From Polyangiaceae bacterium (GTDB lineage: Bacteria > Myxococcota_A > Polyangia > Polyangiales > Polyangiaceae), in contig JAQSWN010000049.1 in the NCBI GenBank assembly GCA_029266615.1, positions 1-35,276 of the forward strand: a stretch of DNA of 35,276 nt, written 5' to 3'. A model generated the notes under the pieces. The model did not search any database. It was not told where the DNA came from and saw only the letters and a program-made list of their open reading frames with translations. This document shows positions 25,401 to 33,539 of this stretch, in pieces; positions within the stretch are counted from its first letter, which is position 1; each line of letters opens with the position of its first letter. The position numbers and the translations under genes are program-made.

Positions 25401-26726
25401 TTACTGTGGCTGCAGCGCGCAGCCGATCGTCGTCTCGCATTCGTCGATGGTCAGCTCTTCACAAGGGGACGCCGTGGCGACGCACGCCATCGTCGACCAC
25501 TCGCACGCATCCTGCAGGCCCTTGTCTTCCCCCGAGGCGTTGCAAGTCGCGGCGTCTTTGATGGTCGAGCAGTTGAGCGTGCCCGTGCAGCTGAGGTCGC
25601 AGACGCAGCCCTCGATGTCCTCGTCGTCGTACTCGCACGCCTGCTCCCCGCCCGTGCAAGCGGCGGCAAACAAGCAGCCCTTTGCTGCGCAGCCCGGTTG
25701 CTCCTCGCAAATCCACGGCGTCCCTTTGCACGTAGGAGGCGCCTCGCTCAGCGCGCAACCGGGGGTTCCGGCGAGGAAGTCTGCCAGCTGGCAGTGCACG
25801 TAGACCTGCCCGTAGCAGGAAGAAGCGTCCCACTGGCAATCCTGGAATTTGGCGCACGTCGCTGCGTTACCGGCCTCGCTGCAGCTTCCGGTTCCGACGC
25901 ACTGGCCGAGCACGCAGGTGTTGTTGTCTCCCTTCGTGCAATTCTCGGGGGTGCGGTCCGCGCACAATTGCGGCGCCCCGGTTCGGTACAGACGCTCGAA
26001 GGTCGCGAGGTTCGTCCCGCCCTCGGCGCGGTAGGAAAGCTTGCCGTCGCTCACGCAGAACGAGACCGTCTCGCCGAAGCGCTCTCCGACGATGCGTAGC
26101 TCATTTCCTTCCGCTGACCACGTCAACTCTTCCTGTGTGAGCGCGTCCGCGGCACCCGTGCACTCGCAGACACCACAGCTAGTTGCCTCGCAGCCGAAGT
26201 CGCGCTGCAAAGAAGAGCAGTTGGCTTTGACCCCACTCAGACAAGACTCGATGACTTGGAACCGGTAAGACGGGAAGTCCACGTGCAGCGCGGCTTCGCC
26301 GTTGGCCTTCAGCTCCAGTAGCGTTTGCGTGGGCCGGAATGGTTCGGGATATTGCCCTGGGCACGTGAGCTCGACGTTACCCAAGGCGCCCGTGAGCGTT
26401 AGGTCGAAGCGGCCTGCGTCGTAATCAGACAAGCGCCAGAAGCCGGTCGGGTCGCCGCCACACGGCTCGAAGGGGGCAGGCTCCGCCACCGCGAAATTAG
26501 GACAAGCGGCGCAGCTGCAGGCGTTGCTCTCACAATCGAACGTACCGCTCAAGCCGTTCTCGCAAATGCAGCTGTATGGCATGCACGTACCCACGCCCGA
26601 AGATCCGGAAGACCCCGCTCCGCCCGGCTGCGGCACCGGCTTGGTGCCCGTGGACGAGTCGTCTCCACAAGCGACGAAGAAGCCCGAAAGAAAGACCGCG
26701 CCCCAAACGCCACGCAAGATTCTCAT
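25401..26726 (-). CDS. Cysteine-rich lipoprotein with internal repeats
   Basis: The ATG at 26726 gives 441 aa; the reading frame stays open upstream but the signal peptide starts here, MRILRGVWGAVFLSGFFVAC (Cys20). A Gly/Ser linker follows, then CMPYSCICENGLSGTFDC and CSCAACPNF. A middle domain (about 85-255, GFWRLSDYDAGRFDLTL onward) looks like a beta-rich fold with few Cys. The last 170 residues are a run of small Cys-rich modules, two of them clearly related: AATCAKFQDCQWDASSC and AATC...LQDACEWSTMAC. Many disulfides are expected, consistent with an extracellular location. No known family was recognised. Similar modular Cys-rich lipoproteins are common in myxobacteria. Confidence 0.75.
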   Translation of the reverse strand: MRILRGVWGAVFLSGFFVACGDDSSTGTKPVPQPGGAGSSGSSGVGTCMPYSCICENGLSGTFDCESNACSCAACPNFAVAEPAPFEPCGGDPTGFWRLSDYDAGRFDLTLTGALGNVELTCPGQYPEPFRPTQTLLELKANGEAALHVDFPSYRFQVIESCLSGVKANCSSLQRDFGCEATSCGVCECTGAADALTQEELTWSAEGNELRIVGERFGETVSFCVSDGKLSYRAEGGTNLATFERLYRTGAPQLCADRTPENCTKGDNNTCVLGQCVGTGSCSEAGNAATCAKFQDCQWDASSCYGQVYVHCQLADFLAGTPGCALSEAPPTCKGTPWICEEQPGCAAKGCLFAAACTGGEQACEYDDEDIEGCVCDLSCTGTLNCSTIKDAATCNASGEDKGLQDACEWSTMACVATASPCEELTIDECETTIGCALQPQ

Positions 26727-27031
26727 CGCAACACTGTCGTCAGGGGCACGCGACAACGTCAACGAGAAAGACGAGAAGCGGCAGTGCGAACGCCAGCGAA
26801 TCTCGGTCACCCGCCGAGCGCCGACCTCGAGACGAAACAAGCTCGTCACTCATCCGAGCTCCGTGTGTGCGGCGCGCGAAGTCGGGAATGCTCGCCGGGT
26901 GGGCTACCCCTCCCACGCGCGCGCAGGCCGCCGCGGCCGAGCACGTGTTTGGGAGGGGTCGGCGGCCGCAGGCCGACGCGGGTGGGCAACACTTGAGAGA
27001 GCCCGAGGCTCGTGTTAGGTGGCGCGCCATC
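26727..27031. other. gene-free stretch with a long inverted repeat
   Basis: Between the divergent cysteine-rich lipoprotein gene and the 77-aa gene there are 305 nt with no supported gene. Apart from probable promoters, it holds a GC-rich palindromic block at about 26900-26990 (see the repeat entry). Open frames crossing it on either strand are Arg/Pro-rich and look like chance translations. Confidence 0.7.
26906..26959. repeat. perfect 10-bp inverted repeat, possible dispersed palindromic element
   Basis: ACCCCTCCCA (26906-26915) is the exact reverse complement of TGGGAGGGGT (26950-26959), with a 34-nt loop that is itself GC-rich. A smaller hairpin, GTCGGC...GCCGAC, follows directly at about 26959-26978. 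The composition resembles REP-like intergenic elements. Whether it recurs in the genome cannot be told from one copy. Confidence 0.55.
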
Positions 27032-27265
27032 ATGACCACCGACGCCGCCGTAGCCGACCTCTCCGCAAAGACCGTGACCTTCGCCGGGACCACTTACGCC
27101 ATTCAGGCGCTGGGTGACGACACCTACACGGTGCTCGTGGCCGGCGTGCCGGTGGGTCGTATCGTGCTCTCTTTCGGCGCGGCCAACGGGGTACCCGAGG
27201 GCGACGCGATCAGTGAGGACGACCTGACCACGATCGGCGAGGCCTGGTTCGCCGCGGTCGGTTGA
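27032..27265 (+). CDS. small hypothetical protein, 77 aa
   Basis: A 77-aa acidic protein (MTTDAAVADLSAKTVTF...) without signal peptide or membrane segment. Support: an AGGTGG sequence 9 nt before the ATG, strongly G/C-ending codons throughout, and a composition (few Arg/Pro, balanced hydrophobics) unlike the antisense and out-of-frame readings nearby. The central TTYAIQALGDDTYTVLVAGVPVG suggests a small beta-rich fold. No family recognised. It could form a short operon with the beta-helix lipoprotein 94 nt downstream. Confidence 0.55.
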   Translation: MTTDAAVADLSAKTVTFAGTTYAIQALGDDTYTVLVAGVPVGRIVLSFGAANGVPEGDAISEDDLTTIGEAWFAAVG

Positions 27266-27359
27266 TCGGCGGCAGCGCCGCGGTAGAAGCGGGCGACGAC
27301 TAGCGCTCACTTTCCCAGCCTTCTGAGCGAGCTCGTGCACGTTGGTGTACCCTGCGGGC

Positions 27360-28925
27360 ATGCTCCCATGCGCTGCGAGGGCTACGGTGGTTGCACTTTG
27401 GTTGAGCGGCTGGCTGGTGAGCTCGTGCAGCTCGGACGGCTCAGCCTCGGAAGCGGCGAGCGGCGCTCAGGGCGTCGGCGGCAGTGAGGTGAGCTCGAGC
27501 GGTTCGGGGCAAGGGGGCTCGAGCGCGGCGGGCGGCTCCGCGGCCGGCGCAGGAGCGGGTGGGGCGAACGCGGGCGCCGGGCGTGCGGGCTCTTCCGGTG
27601 AGGCGGGCAGCAGCGGCGCTGCCGGCGCGGGGCCGCAGTGCGAGCCGATCACCACCTTCGAAACCGGCCTGGAGCCGAGCGCGGTGCTGCACGTCGCGAC
27701 GACCGGCAGCGCTGAAGGCACGGGGACCGAGCAGAATCCGTTCGGCGACATCGAGGCGGCAGCGGAGGCGGCGGGACCGGGCACGGCGATCCGGGTGCAC
27801 GCCGGCGAGTATGCCGGCGACATCTTCTTGTCGGACGTGGTGGGTATGGAGCAAGCGCCGATCTGGATCGGCGGGGCGCCCGGCGAAGCGCGGCCCGTGA
27901 TCGGAGGCGCCGGTAGCAGTGAGGCGCTGCACGTTTCTGGCGCGCGCTACCTGGTGTTGCACGACTTGGAGATCGCCGACACTACCGCCAACGGCGTCAA
28001 CTTGGACGATCGGGGCGACTATGAAGACGCGGAGGCGCTGCGTCACGTGGTCGTGCGGGGCCTCCGCTTTCGCGACATCGGCACGGGCGGGAACAACGAT
28101 TGCCTGAAGATTTCAGGCGCTAACGAGTTCTTCGTGCTGGGTAGCGAGTTCGTGAATTGCTCGGTCGGCGGCAGCAACATCGACCATGTCGGGTGCCACG
28201 AGGGGCTCATTGTGGGTAACACGTTCGAGGGCGGCGGCACGGGCGTACAAGCCAAGGGCGGTAGTCGCCGCGTCGAGATCCGCGGCAACGTGTTCCGCCA
28301 AAACGGCGGGCGCGCCGTCAACATGGGGGGCGCCACCGGCTTCGAATTTTTCCGCCCCCCGCTAGACGCGGCGGGCGACAACTACGAGGCGCGTGACATC
28401 CGGGTGATCGCCAACGTCTTCGATCGCTCGACCGAGGTCGCGGCCATGCCGGGGTGCGTCGAATGCCTATTCGCGCACAACACCGTGTATCTCCCCACCA
28501 CTCGCATCTTGCGTATCCTCCAAGAAACGACGACGAGCGGCGGCTTTACCTTCTTGCCGACCAGCGGCGGCCGCGTGATCAACAACGTCTTCGCCTACAC
28601 CCGCGCGGAGATCACCAACGGCGGTCGCGCCATCAACGTCGGCGCCGGTACCAGCCCGACCACGTTCTCGTACGTCAATAACCTCTGGTATGCGAGCGAC
28701 GATGTCTCTGGCTCGGACGACGTGGACTATCAGGGCGCGATGGTGACCGGCACCTTGGTGCCCGCGAACCCTGGCTTCGTGGCTCCCGCGAACGGTGACT
28801 TCCGCTTGCAGGCTGAATCGACAGCGCTCGGCGCCGGAGTCGTGCTCGCAGAGGCGCCGCAAGACAATTCCGGCATTTGCTACGGCTCGCCTCCCACCGT
28901 CGGCGCGTTCGAACGAGAACCCTGA
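27360..28925 (+). CDS. Right-handed parallel beta-helix lipoprotein
   Basis: The ATG at 27360 gives 521 aa (GTG 27342 adds six). The signal peptide ends LVSSC (Cys23); a long Gly/Ala/Ser linker runs to about 92. The opening of the fold, LHVATTGSAEGTGTEQNPFGDIEAAAEAAGPGTAI, is the classic start of pectate-lyase-like/DUF1565-type beta-helices. Coils follow: LVLHDLEIADTTANGVNLDD, VRGLRFRDIGTGGNNDCLKI, GLIVGNTFEGGGTGVQAKG, VEIRGNVFRQNGG, CLFAHNTVYLP and FSYVNNLWY. The C-terminus ends PTVGAFER, common in such proteins. Polysaccharide lyase or binding activity is possible, but no catalytic triad is identified. Surface-anchored by inference. Confidence 0.85.
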   Translation: MLPCAARATVVALWLSGWLVSSCSSDGSASEAASGAQGVGGSEVSSSGSGQGGSSAAGGSAAGAGAGGANAGAGRAGSSGEAGSSGAAGAGPQCEPITTFETGLEPSAVLHVATTGSAEGTGTEQNPFGDIEAAAEAAGPGTAIRVHAGEYAGDIFLSDVVGMEQAPIWIGGAPGEARPVIGGAGSSEALHVSGARYLVLHDLEIADTTANGVNLDDRGDYEDAEALRHVVVRGLRFRDIGTGGNNDCLKISGANEFFVLGSEFVNCSVGGSNIDHVGCHEGLIVGNTFEGGGTGVQAKGGSRRVEIRGNVFRQNGGRAVNMGGATGFEFFRPPLDAAGDNYEARDIRVIANVFDRSTEVAAMPGCVECLFAHNTVYLPTTRILRILQETTTSGGFTFLPTSGGRVINNVFAYTRAEITNGGRAINVGAGTSPTTFSYVNNLWYASDDVSGSDDVDYQGAMVTGTLVPANPGFVAPANGDFRLQAESTALGAGVVLAEAPQDNSGICYGSPPTVGAFEREP

Positions 28926-28942
28926 ACGCGTTGGGCTTCGCT

Positions 28943-29641
28943 TTAGCGCGGCCGCAAGTGATCCAACGCTTGCATCCAGGCGGTGAGCGACGCCCGCACT
29001 CGCCCCAGGAGCTCGGCGAGCTCCGCCTCCGGCCCTTCGTCGGGACGGTTCGCGCTGTCGAGCAGCCGGGGGATCTCGACGAGCTGACCCGCCGACAGCT
29101 CCACCCCTTCCAGTAGCAGCGCGCCGCTCGCGTCGCAGACGGCCGTCAGCTTGGGCGCGTCTTGCCAAGCGAGCACCTCGGTCTTGCCGGTGCGGTTGAC
29201 TCGCAAGATCTCGTCCGGCAAGAGCGGCTCGATACGGTCGAGGCGGTCCACCGTTTCCTCTACCCACTTGGACCAAGCGACCCTCGACGGCATCGGGAAA
29301 GGCTTGTCGTCGGGGGAGGTGGCGCGGAGCTTGATGTCGACGTGCACGCACGCCTTCTCCGCCAGGAGGTCCTCCGCTTGGTCACGCCCGAGCATCTCCG
29401 AAAGCACGTCCTCGTCCCGCGCCGTTCCGCGGAGGTTGGTGAGCGCGTCCCACCGCCAAGAAAGCTGCGCCGTGACGTGAAACGGCGCCGCGTCTTGCCC
29501 TCCAAGCGGCTCCACGTAGCCGGTGTACACGCGGTCGAGGTGCCGGGTGTCGAGCGTCTCGGTGCCTTGGTCCCCGATTACGGGCAGGCCGGATTCCCGG
29601 AGAGCGTCGAGCCAGAGCGCGCGGAAGGTTTCGTAGTCCAC
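28943..29641 (-). CDS. conserved-looking hypothetical protein, 232 aa
   Basis: I do not recognise this family. The product begins MDYETFRALWLDALRESGLP, followed by a mixed alpha/beta region with HLDRVYTGYVEPLGGQDAAPFHVTAQLSW, an acidic helical stretch (DEDVLSEMLGRDQAEDLLAE), VHVDIKLRATSPDDKPFPMP and a C-terminal helical part rich in Leu/Glu. No signal peptide or membrane helix; cytoplasmic. Codon bias is typical of the window. It lies 51 nt after the DUF5519 gene on the same strand and may share its transcript. It ends convergently with the beta-helix lipoprotein gene, 17 nt apart. Confidence 0.75.
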   Translation of the reverse strand: MDYETFRALWLDALRESGLPVIGDQGTETLDTRHLDRVYTGYVEPLGGQDAAPFHVTAQLSWRWDALTNLRGTARDEDVLSEMLGRDQAEDLLAEKACVHVDIKLRATSPDDKPFPMPSRVAWSKWVEETVDRLDRIEPLLPDEILRVNRTGKTEVLAWQDAPKLTAVCDASGALLLEGVELSAGQLVEIPRLLDSANRPDEGPEAELAELLGRVRASLTAWMQALDHLRPR

Positions 29642-29692
29642 GAGGTCGATGTCGAACAGCGCGGCGGTGGAGTCAACCGGGGCGACGAAGGG

Positions 29693-30139
29693 TTACGTAG
29701 CAGGCGCCGAGCGGCTGCGTTCACGGCGTGCGAAGGTGAGCGTGGCGATACGGGCGACGAGCTCGGGACTGCCGACGCCCCGAAGGTGGTCGTACGCCAG
29801 CTGGAACAACGCGGTTGCGGTTGCGACGTCAGCGGCTTTGGCGATCGAGCAGACGACGAACGCCTGACTCCACCGAAACGGGGACGCCAAGCCGGCTTCG
29901 ATGAGCGCGTCCCGCAGCGGTTTGGGGACGGCGATGTGAGCTTCGCCTTGGAGGTGAATATGCCCTAGCTCGCGCTGCCCCACGTAGAAGTCCGCGCCGT
30001 CCACCTGGGTTTCGTCGCCGAGGAGCCAGTGCGTGCGGGCGTGCACGTCCGGCCAGCTCGCAAGGGAGCTCGACACGGTTTGGGCGTGAGCCGGCAGGCG
30101 GGGCGGCGGCGCATAGCGTCCCTTCTCGGCGAGCTTCAT
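29693..30139 (-). CDS. DUF5519 (luciferase-domain-like) protein
   Basis: The 148-aa product has the core pattern GADFYVGQRELGHIHLQGEAHIAVPKPLRDALIEAGLA (about 48-86), with the RELGH-x-H motif and then P-x-x-L-R-D-x-L-I, which marks proteins annotated as luciferase-domain/DUF5519. Despite the name no light reaction is implied; the function of the family is unknown. A C-terminal extension (about 110-148) is helical. Cytoplasmic. It sits between the O-antigen-ligase-like gene (65 nt upstream) and the 232-aa unknown gene (51 nt downstream), all leftward. Confidence 0.7.
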   Translation of the reverse strand: MKLAEKGRYAPPPRLPAHAQTVSSSLASWPDVHARTHWLLGDETQVDGADFYVGQRELGHIHLQGEAHIAVPKPLRDALIEAGLASPFRWSQAFVVCSIAKAADVATATALFQLAYDHLRGVGSPELVARIATLTFARRERSRSAPAT

Positions 30140-30204
30140 CGGAAGAGCCTAGCGCCTGCCCGGCGAACCGGTAGCCTCCCCTCCGTCGGAAGCCCTCCTC
30201 CAGC

Positions 30205-31956
30205 TCAGGGAGGAGCTCGGCGCGGCTTGGCGAGCAAGGATTGCAAGACGCCTCGAGCCTGCGCGCGAGCCGCTTCCGCACGCTTCGTCGGCTGTGGGCT
30301 TGCCACGGCTGCCTCGTAGGCGGAGATCGCGGCCGCCCGATCGTTTGCCCTAAGGTGCAACGCACCAAGCCGCAAGTAGGGCGTGACGAGCGCGGGAAAG
30401 CGCGCGGAGAGCTCCTGCCATTGGCGGATTGCCGCCGCGCGATCCAGAGACCGGGTCTGGAGATCGCGGCGGAAAATTTCGTCGTCGAAATCGAAACGTA
30501 AGGACGCCGCTACGGTAGACGCGGCGAGCGCTTCTTCGATGCGTCCGGCGCGCCCCAGCGCTCGCGCGTACTGTGACGCGACGCGGCCGTGCTCCGGCAT
30601 CCAAAAGCGCGCTCGCGAAAGCGGAGCCACCGCAGGCTTGTTTTCGCCGAGCGCCGCGCGCCCCAGCGTCCAGTAGGTATTGCCGGCCGCGAAGCGGACG
30701 CCTTGAGCCACGCCGAGCAAGGCGATGGCGACGAGGAGCGGACGGTAGGCGCCCGCGCGGGGCGCGCTGGGCGATAGCCAACCGAGGAGAAAGAAGAAGA
30801 GCACGAAGGTCGAAGGCACTCGAAGCGGCGAGTCCGCGAAGCCGTTCACGACGATTGCGGCCACTGCTGCGCCCACCGCGCGCGAAAGCGGATCGCCTTG
30901 CCGATGCGCTCTGACGAGCGTGGCCACGACGACGACCACGAACGCCCCCGCCGTGATGACGCCGCCCTCGGCTGCGAATTGGAGCAGGTCATGATGCGCG
31001 AAGTCCACCGTCGCGAGCGGCATGAACGCGGCAGGGTCTCCCTCGATCAGTGCCGCCGCGGCAGCACCGTACGCGGGCGGATAGCCGCCGACACCGACGC
31101 CGGTGAGCGGATGCTCGCTCAGGATGACGAACGCGGCGCGCCAGAGAAAGAGGCGGCCGCGGAGCCAGGGCGCCTGCGTGGCGAGGTCCTGGTGCCACGC
31201 GATCGCCAGCGCCGCGCCCGCGCCCGCGGTAGCGGCCGCGAGCAGCGCGACGCGGCGACGGCGCGGAACGTCGCGGCCGAGCGAGAAAAAAGTAAGCAAC
31301 CCGGCCGCGAGCGTGACCGCGCCTCCCTTGGAGAGCGTCGCTAACGTGGCGAGCGCGAGCAACCCAGCCGCAGCGTGGTACGGCCAACGGCGCTTGGCGG
31401 TGGCGGCGAGCGAGAGCGAGAGCGGGACCAGCGGTGCGAGGTAAGCGGCCGCCCAGTTGGGGTTGCCAAACGTGCCCGGCGCCCGAAACTCCAGGCCCGT
31501 GTACACGTCGCTGGTGAGCCAGCGCATGCCCGCAGCCTGAAGCAAGACGACGAGCGAGCACAACACACCGCTGCCGGTCAGCACGACGAGAGTGGAACGG
31601 CGCGCCTCGTCGTCATCTGCCAGCGCGACCACCGTGACGAAGAAGAGCGCGAGCCCGGACAGCATCCCGAGCGCGCTCGGCCAGTGCGTCAGCGCGGGGG
31701 TAGAAGACAAGGCGGGCAGCGCGACGGCCGCCGCCACGAACACGCCCACCGCGAGCCAGGCCCGCGGCAGGCGAAGAGGCGGGGGCCGCACGAGGCAGGC
31801 GACAGCAAGCGCGGCCAGCCCGAGACCGAACGCGCTCCATTTCGTGAGCCGGAAGCCGCCCGCCTGCTGCGGGAGCGCAAACAGCGCGGTGACAGCGACG
31901 AGCAGCGCGGGCGTGAGCGAGACGAGTCGGCGCACGCCGCGCGAGCCCGAGCTCAT
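30205..31956 (-). CDS. O-antigen ligase/polymerase-like membrane protein with C-terminal TPR-like region
   Basis: The 583-aa polytopic membrane protein has about ten to twelve hydrophobic helices in residues 10-430. The Wzy_C/O-antigen ligase motif lies in the large periplasmic loop: FRAPGTFGNPNWAAAYLA, RGRLFLWRAAFVILSEHPLTGVGVGGY and AHHDLLQFAAEGG (about 318-330). The C-terminal 140 residues are soluble and helical with TPR-like spacing, seen in many bacterial Wzy/WaaL-like proteins. Predicted to polymerise or ligate a surface polysaccharide at the outer face of the inner membrane. The ATG overlaps the stop of the upstream lipoprotein by 4 nt, pointing to coupled translation. The exact glycan is unknown. 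Confidence 0.86.
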   Translation of the reverse strand: MSSGSRGVRRLVSLTPALLVAVTALFALPQQAGGFRLTKWSAFGLGLAALAVACLVRPPPLRLPRAWLAVGVFVAAAVALPALSSTPALTHWPSALGMLSGLALFFVTVVALADDDEARRSTLVVLTGSGVLCSLVVLLQAAGMRWLTSDVYTGLEFRAPGTFGNPNWAAAYLAPLVPLSLSLAATAKRRWPYHAAAGLLALATLATLSKGGAVTLAAGLLTFFSLGRDVPRRRRVALLAAATAGAGAALAIAWHQDLATQAPWLRGRLFLWRAAFVILSEHPLTGVGVGGYPPAYGAAAAALIEGDPAAFMPLATVDFAHHDLLQFAAEGGVITAGAFVVVVVATLVRAHRQGDPLSRAVGAAVAAIVVNGFADSPLRVPSTFVLFFFLLGWLSPSAPRAGAYRPLLVAIALLGVAQGVRFAAGNTYWTLGRAALGENKPAVAPLSRARFWMPEHGRVASQYARALGRAGRIEEALAASTVAASLRFDFDDEIFRRDLQTRSLDRAAAIRQWQELSARFPALVTPYLRLGALHLRANDRAAAISAYEAAVASPQPTKRAEAARAQARGVLQSLLAKPRRAPP

Positions 31957-33410
31957 TCGGTGTGACAGGTGTCGTCGACGGTCACCTCGTAATACAGCAC
32001 GGTGAGCGGGTCGTGCCCTTGGGTGCCGGTGTTGGGATTCAGGAACGTGACGATAGTCTCTACCGTGCTCCAGCCGGAGAGCAACCCGCTCACTACCGCT
32101 TCGGTAGCGCCGACGGCGTCCCGCTGCTTTTCGAAGACCTGGCAGGCCAGCGGGTAGTCATCGCGAACCGTCCGCCAACTGGCGACGGCGTTGCCGAAGG
32201 CGTCCGTCACGGACTGAGTGATGTCATACGAGCCGTGGTCCTCGAGCTCGCTCGACACGCTCCACTCGATCGGCTTGCCTTCGATGGGGCCCTTGCGCGG
32301 AAACGCGCAGCCGGTGAGGTCGGTGACGGCGGAGCCGAGCACCGCCCGCGCCCAATTGTCGTAGTAATCGTCCTCGAAGGTGAGCGTCATCTCCACCTTG
32401 GTGAGGTTCGGCGTCTTGGGCGCGTGCCAGAGCAGGTCGGGGGTGTTGGTCATCGCCACCTTGTGGCCGTACAAGATGAGGGACCCGCACACGCTCACCT
32501 TCGCCGCGTCTTTCTTGTCGAGCGGCACCTCCACGATCCCTTGCAGCGCGCTCGTCAGGTCGCCTTCGATCTTGTCCTTGAGCTGGTCCTTGATTTTATC
32601 CTTGAGGAAGTCGGCGCCGGGGTTCGACTGGAGAAACTGAAATTTCGACGGAAGCTTCGGGCTTCCGGACGCGCTCAGCGCGGTCGTCGTGACGGCGGCC
32701 TTCGCGAAAACGGTGAAGGACAGCAGCGTGAACTGCAGCGGGTCGAGCCGTTCGTCTCCCCAGACTGGGTCCACCGCGTCTGGCATCACACGGCGAGCGC
32801 GCTCCTGCCCGAGCTCCCGAACGAGCGCGGGGAGCACGGTCCCCGTCTCCAACGGAACGTCCGGCATGGTTTCGCCCCCGTAAGTGAGCGAGTACATCAT
32901 GCCGCCCAGCAGCGAGTAGTCCAGCTCCCCGCCCTCCAAGTTGTAGGGAAAGGCGAGCTCGACGCCTTGCTCGACGAGGCCTTCGCTGAAGCCCTCGGCA
33001 TCGACGAGCCGGCCCTGGGCGTACGCGGCCGCCATTCGTTCGACGAGGGTCGTCGTCACGAACGGTACCCCGGCCTCGATTCGGACGAGCGCGCCCTCGA
33101 CGTCGTCGGACGCCAACGTCGGCACCCCGAACACGTCGAGAACGGCTTCGATGTGTGGGGATACGTCCTCGCCGGCCTCGACGGCGTCGTAAATCATCTT
33201 TGCGACCGAGGCGACTTGCGCGTACGTGCTCGGGGCGGCGGGATCGCCCGGATTATTGGGATCGCCGTCGGAACCCGCGACGCCGGCCCCGGGGTCCTCC
33301 GAACCGGCGCCTCCCGCATCCGTACCCGGGTCGCTCTTCGACGAGCTCGAACCGCAGCTCAGAGCCGTTCCGACCAACAGACACACCGCTAGCAGCTTGT
33401 TCTTCGACAT
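31953..33410 (-). CDS. Lipoprotein of unknown function, coupled to the O-antigen-ligase-like gene
   Basis: The ATG at 33410 gives 485 aa starting MSKNKLLAVCLLVGTALSC (lipidated Cys19), with an AGGAG 13 nt upstream. The frame is open further upstream but only the in-frame ATG at this position precedes a signal peptide. A Ser/Asp/Gly linker runs to about 55. The mature part has a helical region (about 60-200, KMIYDAVEAGEDVSPHIEAVLDV...), an amphipathic Lys-rich segment FLKDKIKDQLKDKIEGDL (about 285-302) and a C-terminal beta-rich half. No family was recognised. Overlap of its stop with the O-antigen-ligase-like start suggests a functional or stoichiometric link. Confidence 0.78.
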   Translation of the reverse strand: MSKNKLLAVCLLVGTALSCGSSSSKSDPGTDAGGAGSEDPGAGVAGSDGDPNNPGDPAAPSTYAQVASVAKMIYDAVEAGEDVSPHIEAVLDVFGVPTLASDDVEGALVRIEAGVPFVTTTLVERMAAAYAQGRLVDAEGFSEGLVEQGVELAFPYNLEGGELDYSLLGGMMYSLTYGGETMPDVPLETGTVLPALVRELGQERARRVMPDAVDPVWGDERLDPLQFTLLSFTVFAKAAVTTTALSASGSPKLPSKFQFLQSNPGADFLKDKIKDQLKDKIEGDLTSALQGIVEVPLDKKDAAKVSVCGSLILYGHKVAMTNTPDLLWHAPKTPNLTKVEMTLTFEDDYYDNWARAVLGSAVTDLTGCAFPRKGPIEGKPIEWSVSSELEDHGSYDITQSVTDAFGNAVASWRTVRDDYPLACQVFEKQRDAVGATEAVVSGLLSGWSTVETIVTFLNPNTGTQGHDPLTVLYYEVTVDDTCHTE

Positions 33411-33501
33411 CTTCGCGTCCGATCTCCTAGAATTGAACGGATACGACGGCGCCGTCAAGAACGAGCGAGGCTTTACGCCTAGCGACTGGCGCGCGTCAGT
33501 C

Positions 33502-33520
33502 CATCGGACTAGTCCCGATG
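33502..33520. promoter_or_regulatory. palindromic operator candidate upstream of the spermidine-synthase-like gene
   Basis: CATCGGACTAGTCCCGATG is a near-perfect palindrome with a perfect 10-bp core, GGACTAGTCC (33506-33515), in the 129-nt divergent region, 20 nt before the rightward ATG. A regulator binding site is possible; no regulator gene is adjacent. Confidence 0.3.
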
Positions 33521-33539
33521 TGAGGCCAGAGGCAGACCG

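Noticed and set aside
26846..27361. 171-codon minus-strand frame over the palindrome and the 77-aa gene
   Set aside because: Its C-terminal half is a reading of the inverted-repeat block and its remainder is antisense to the better supported 77-aa gene.
31962..33392. 476-codon plus-strand frame opposite the lipoprotein gene
   Set aside because: Antisense to a protein with a clear signal peptide and lipobox; Arg/His/Val-rich composition typical of shadow frames.
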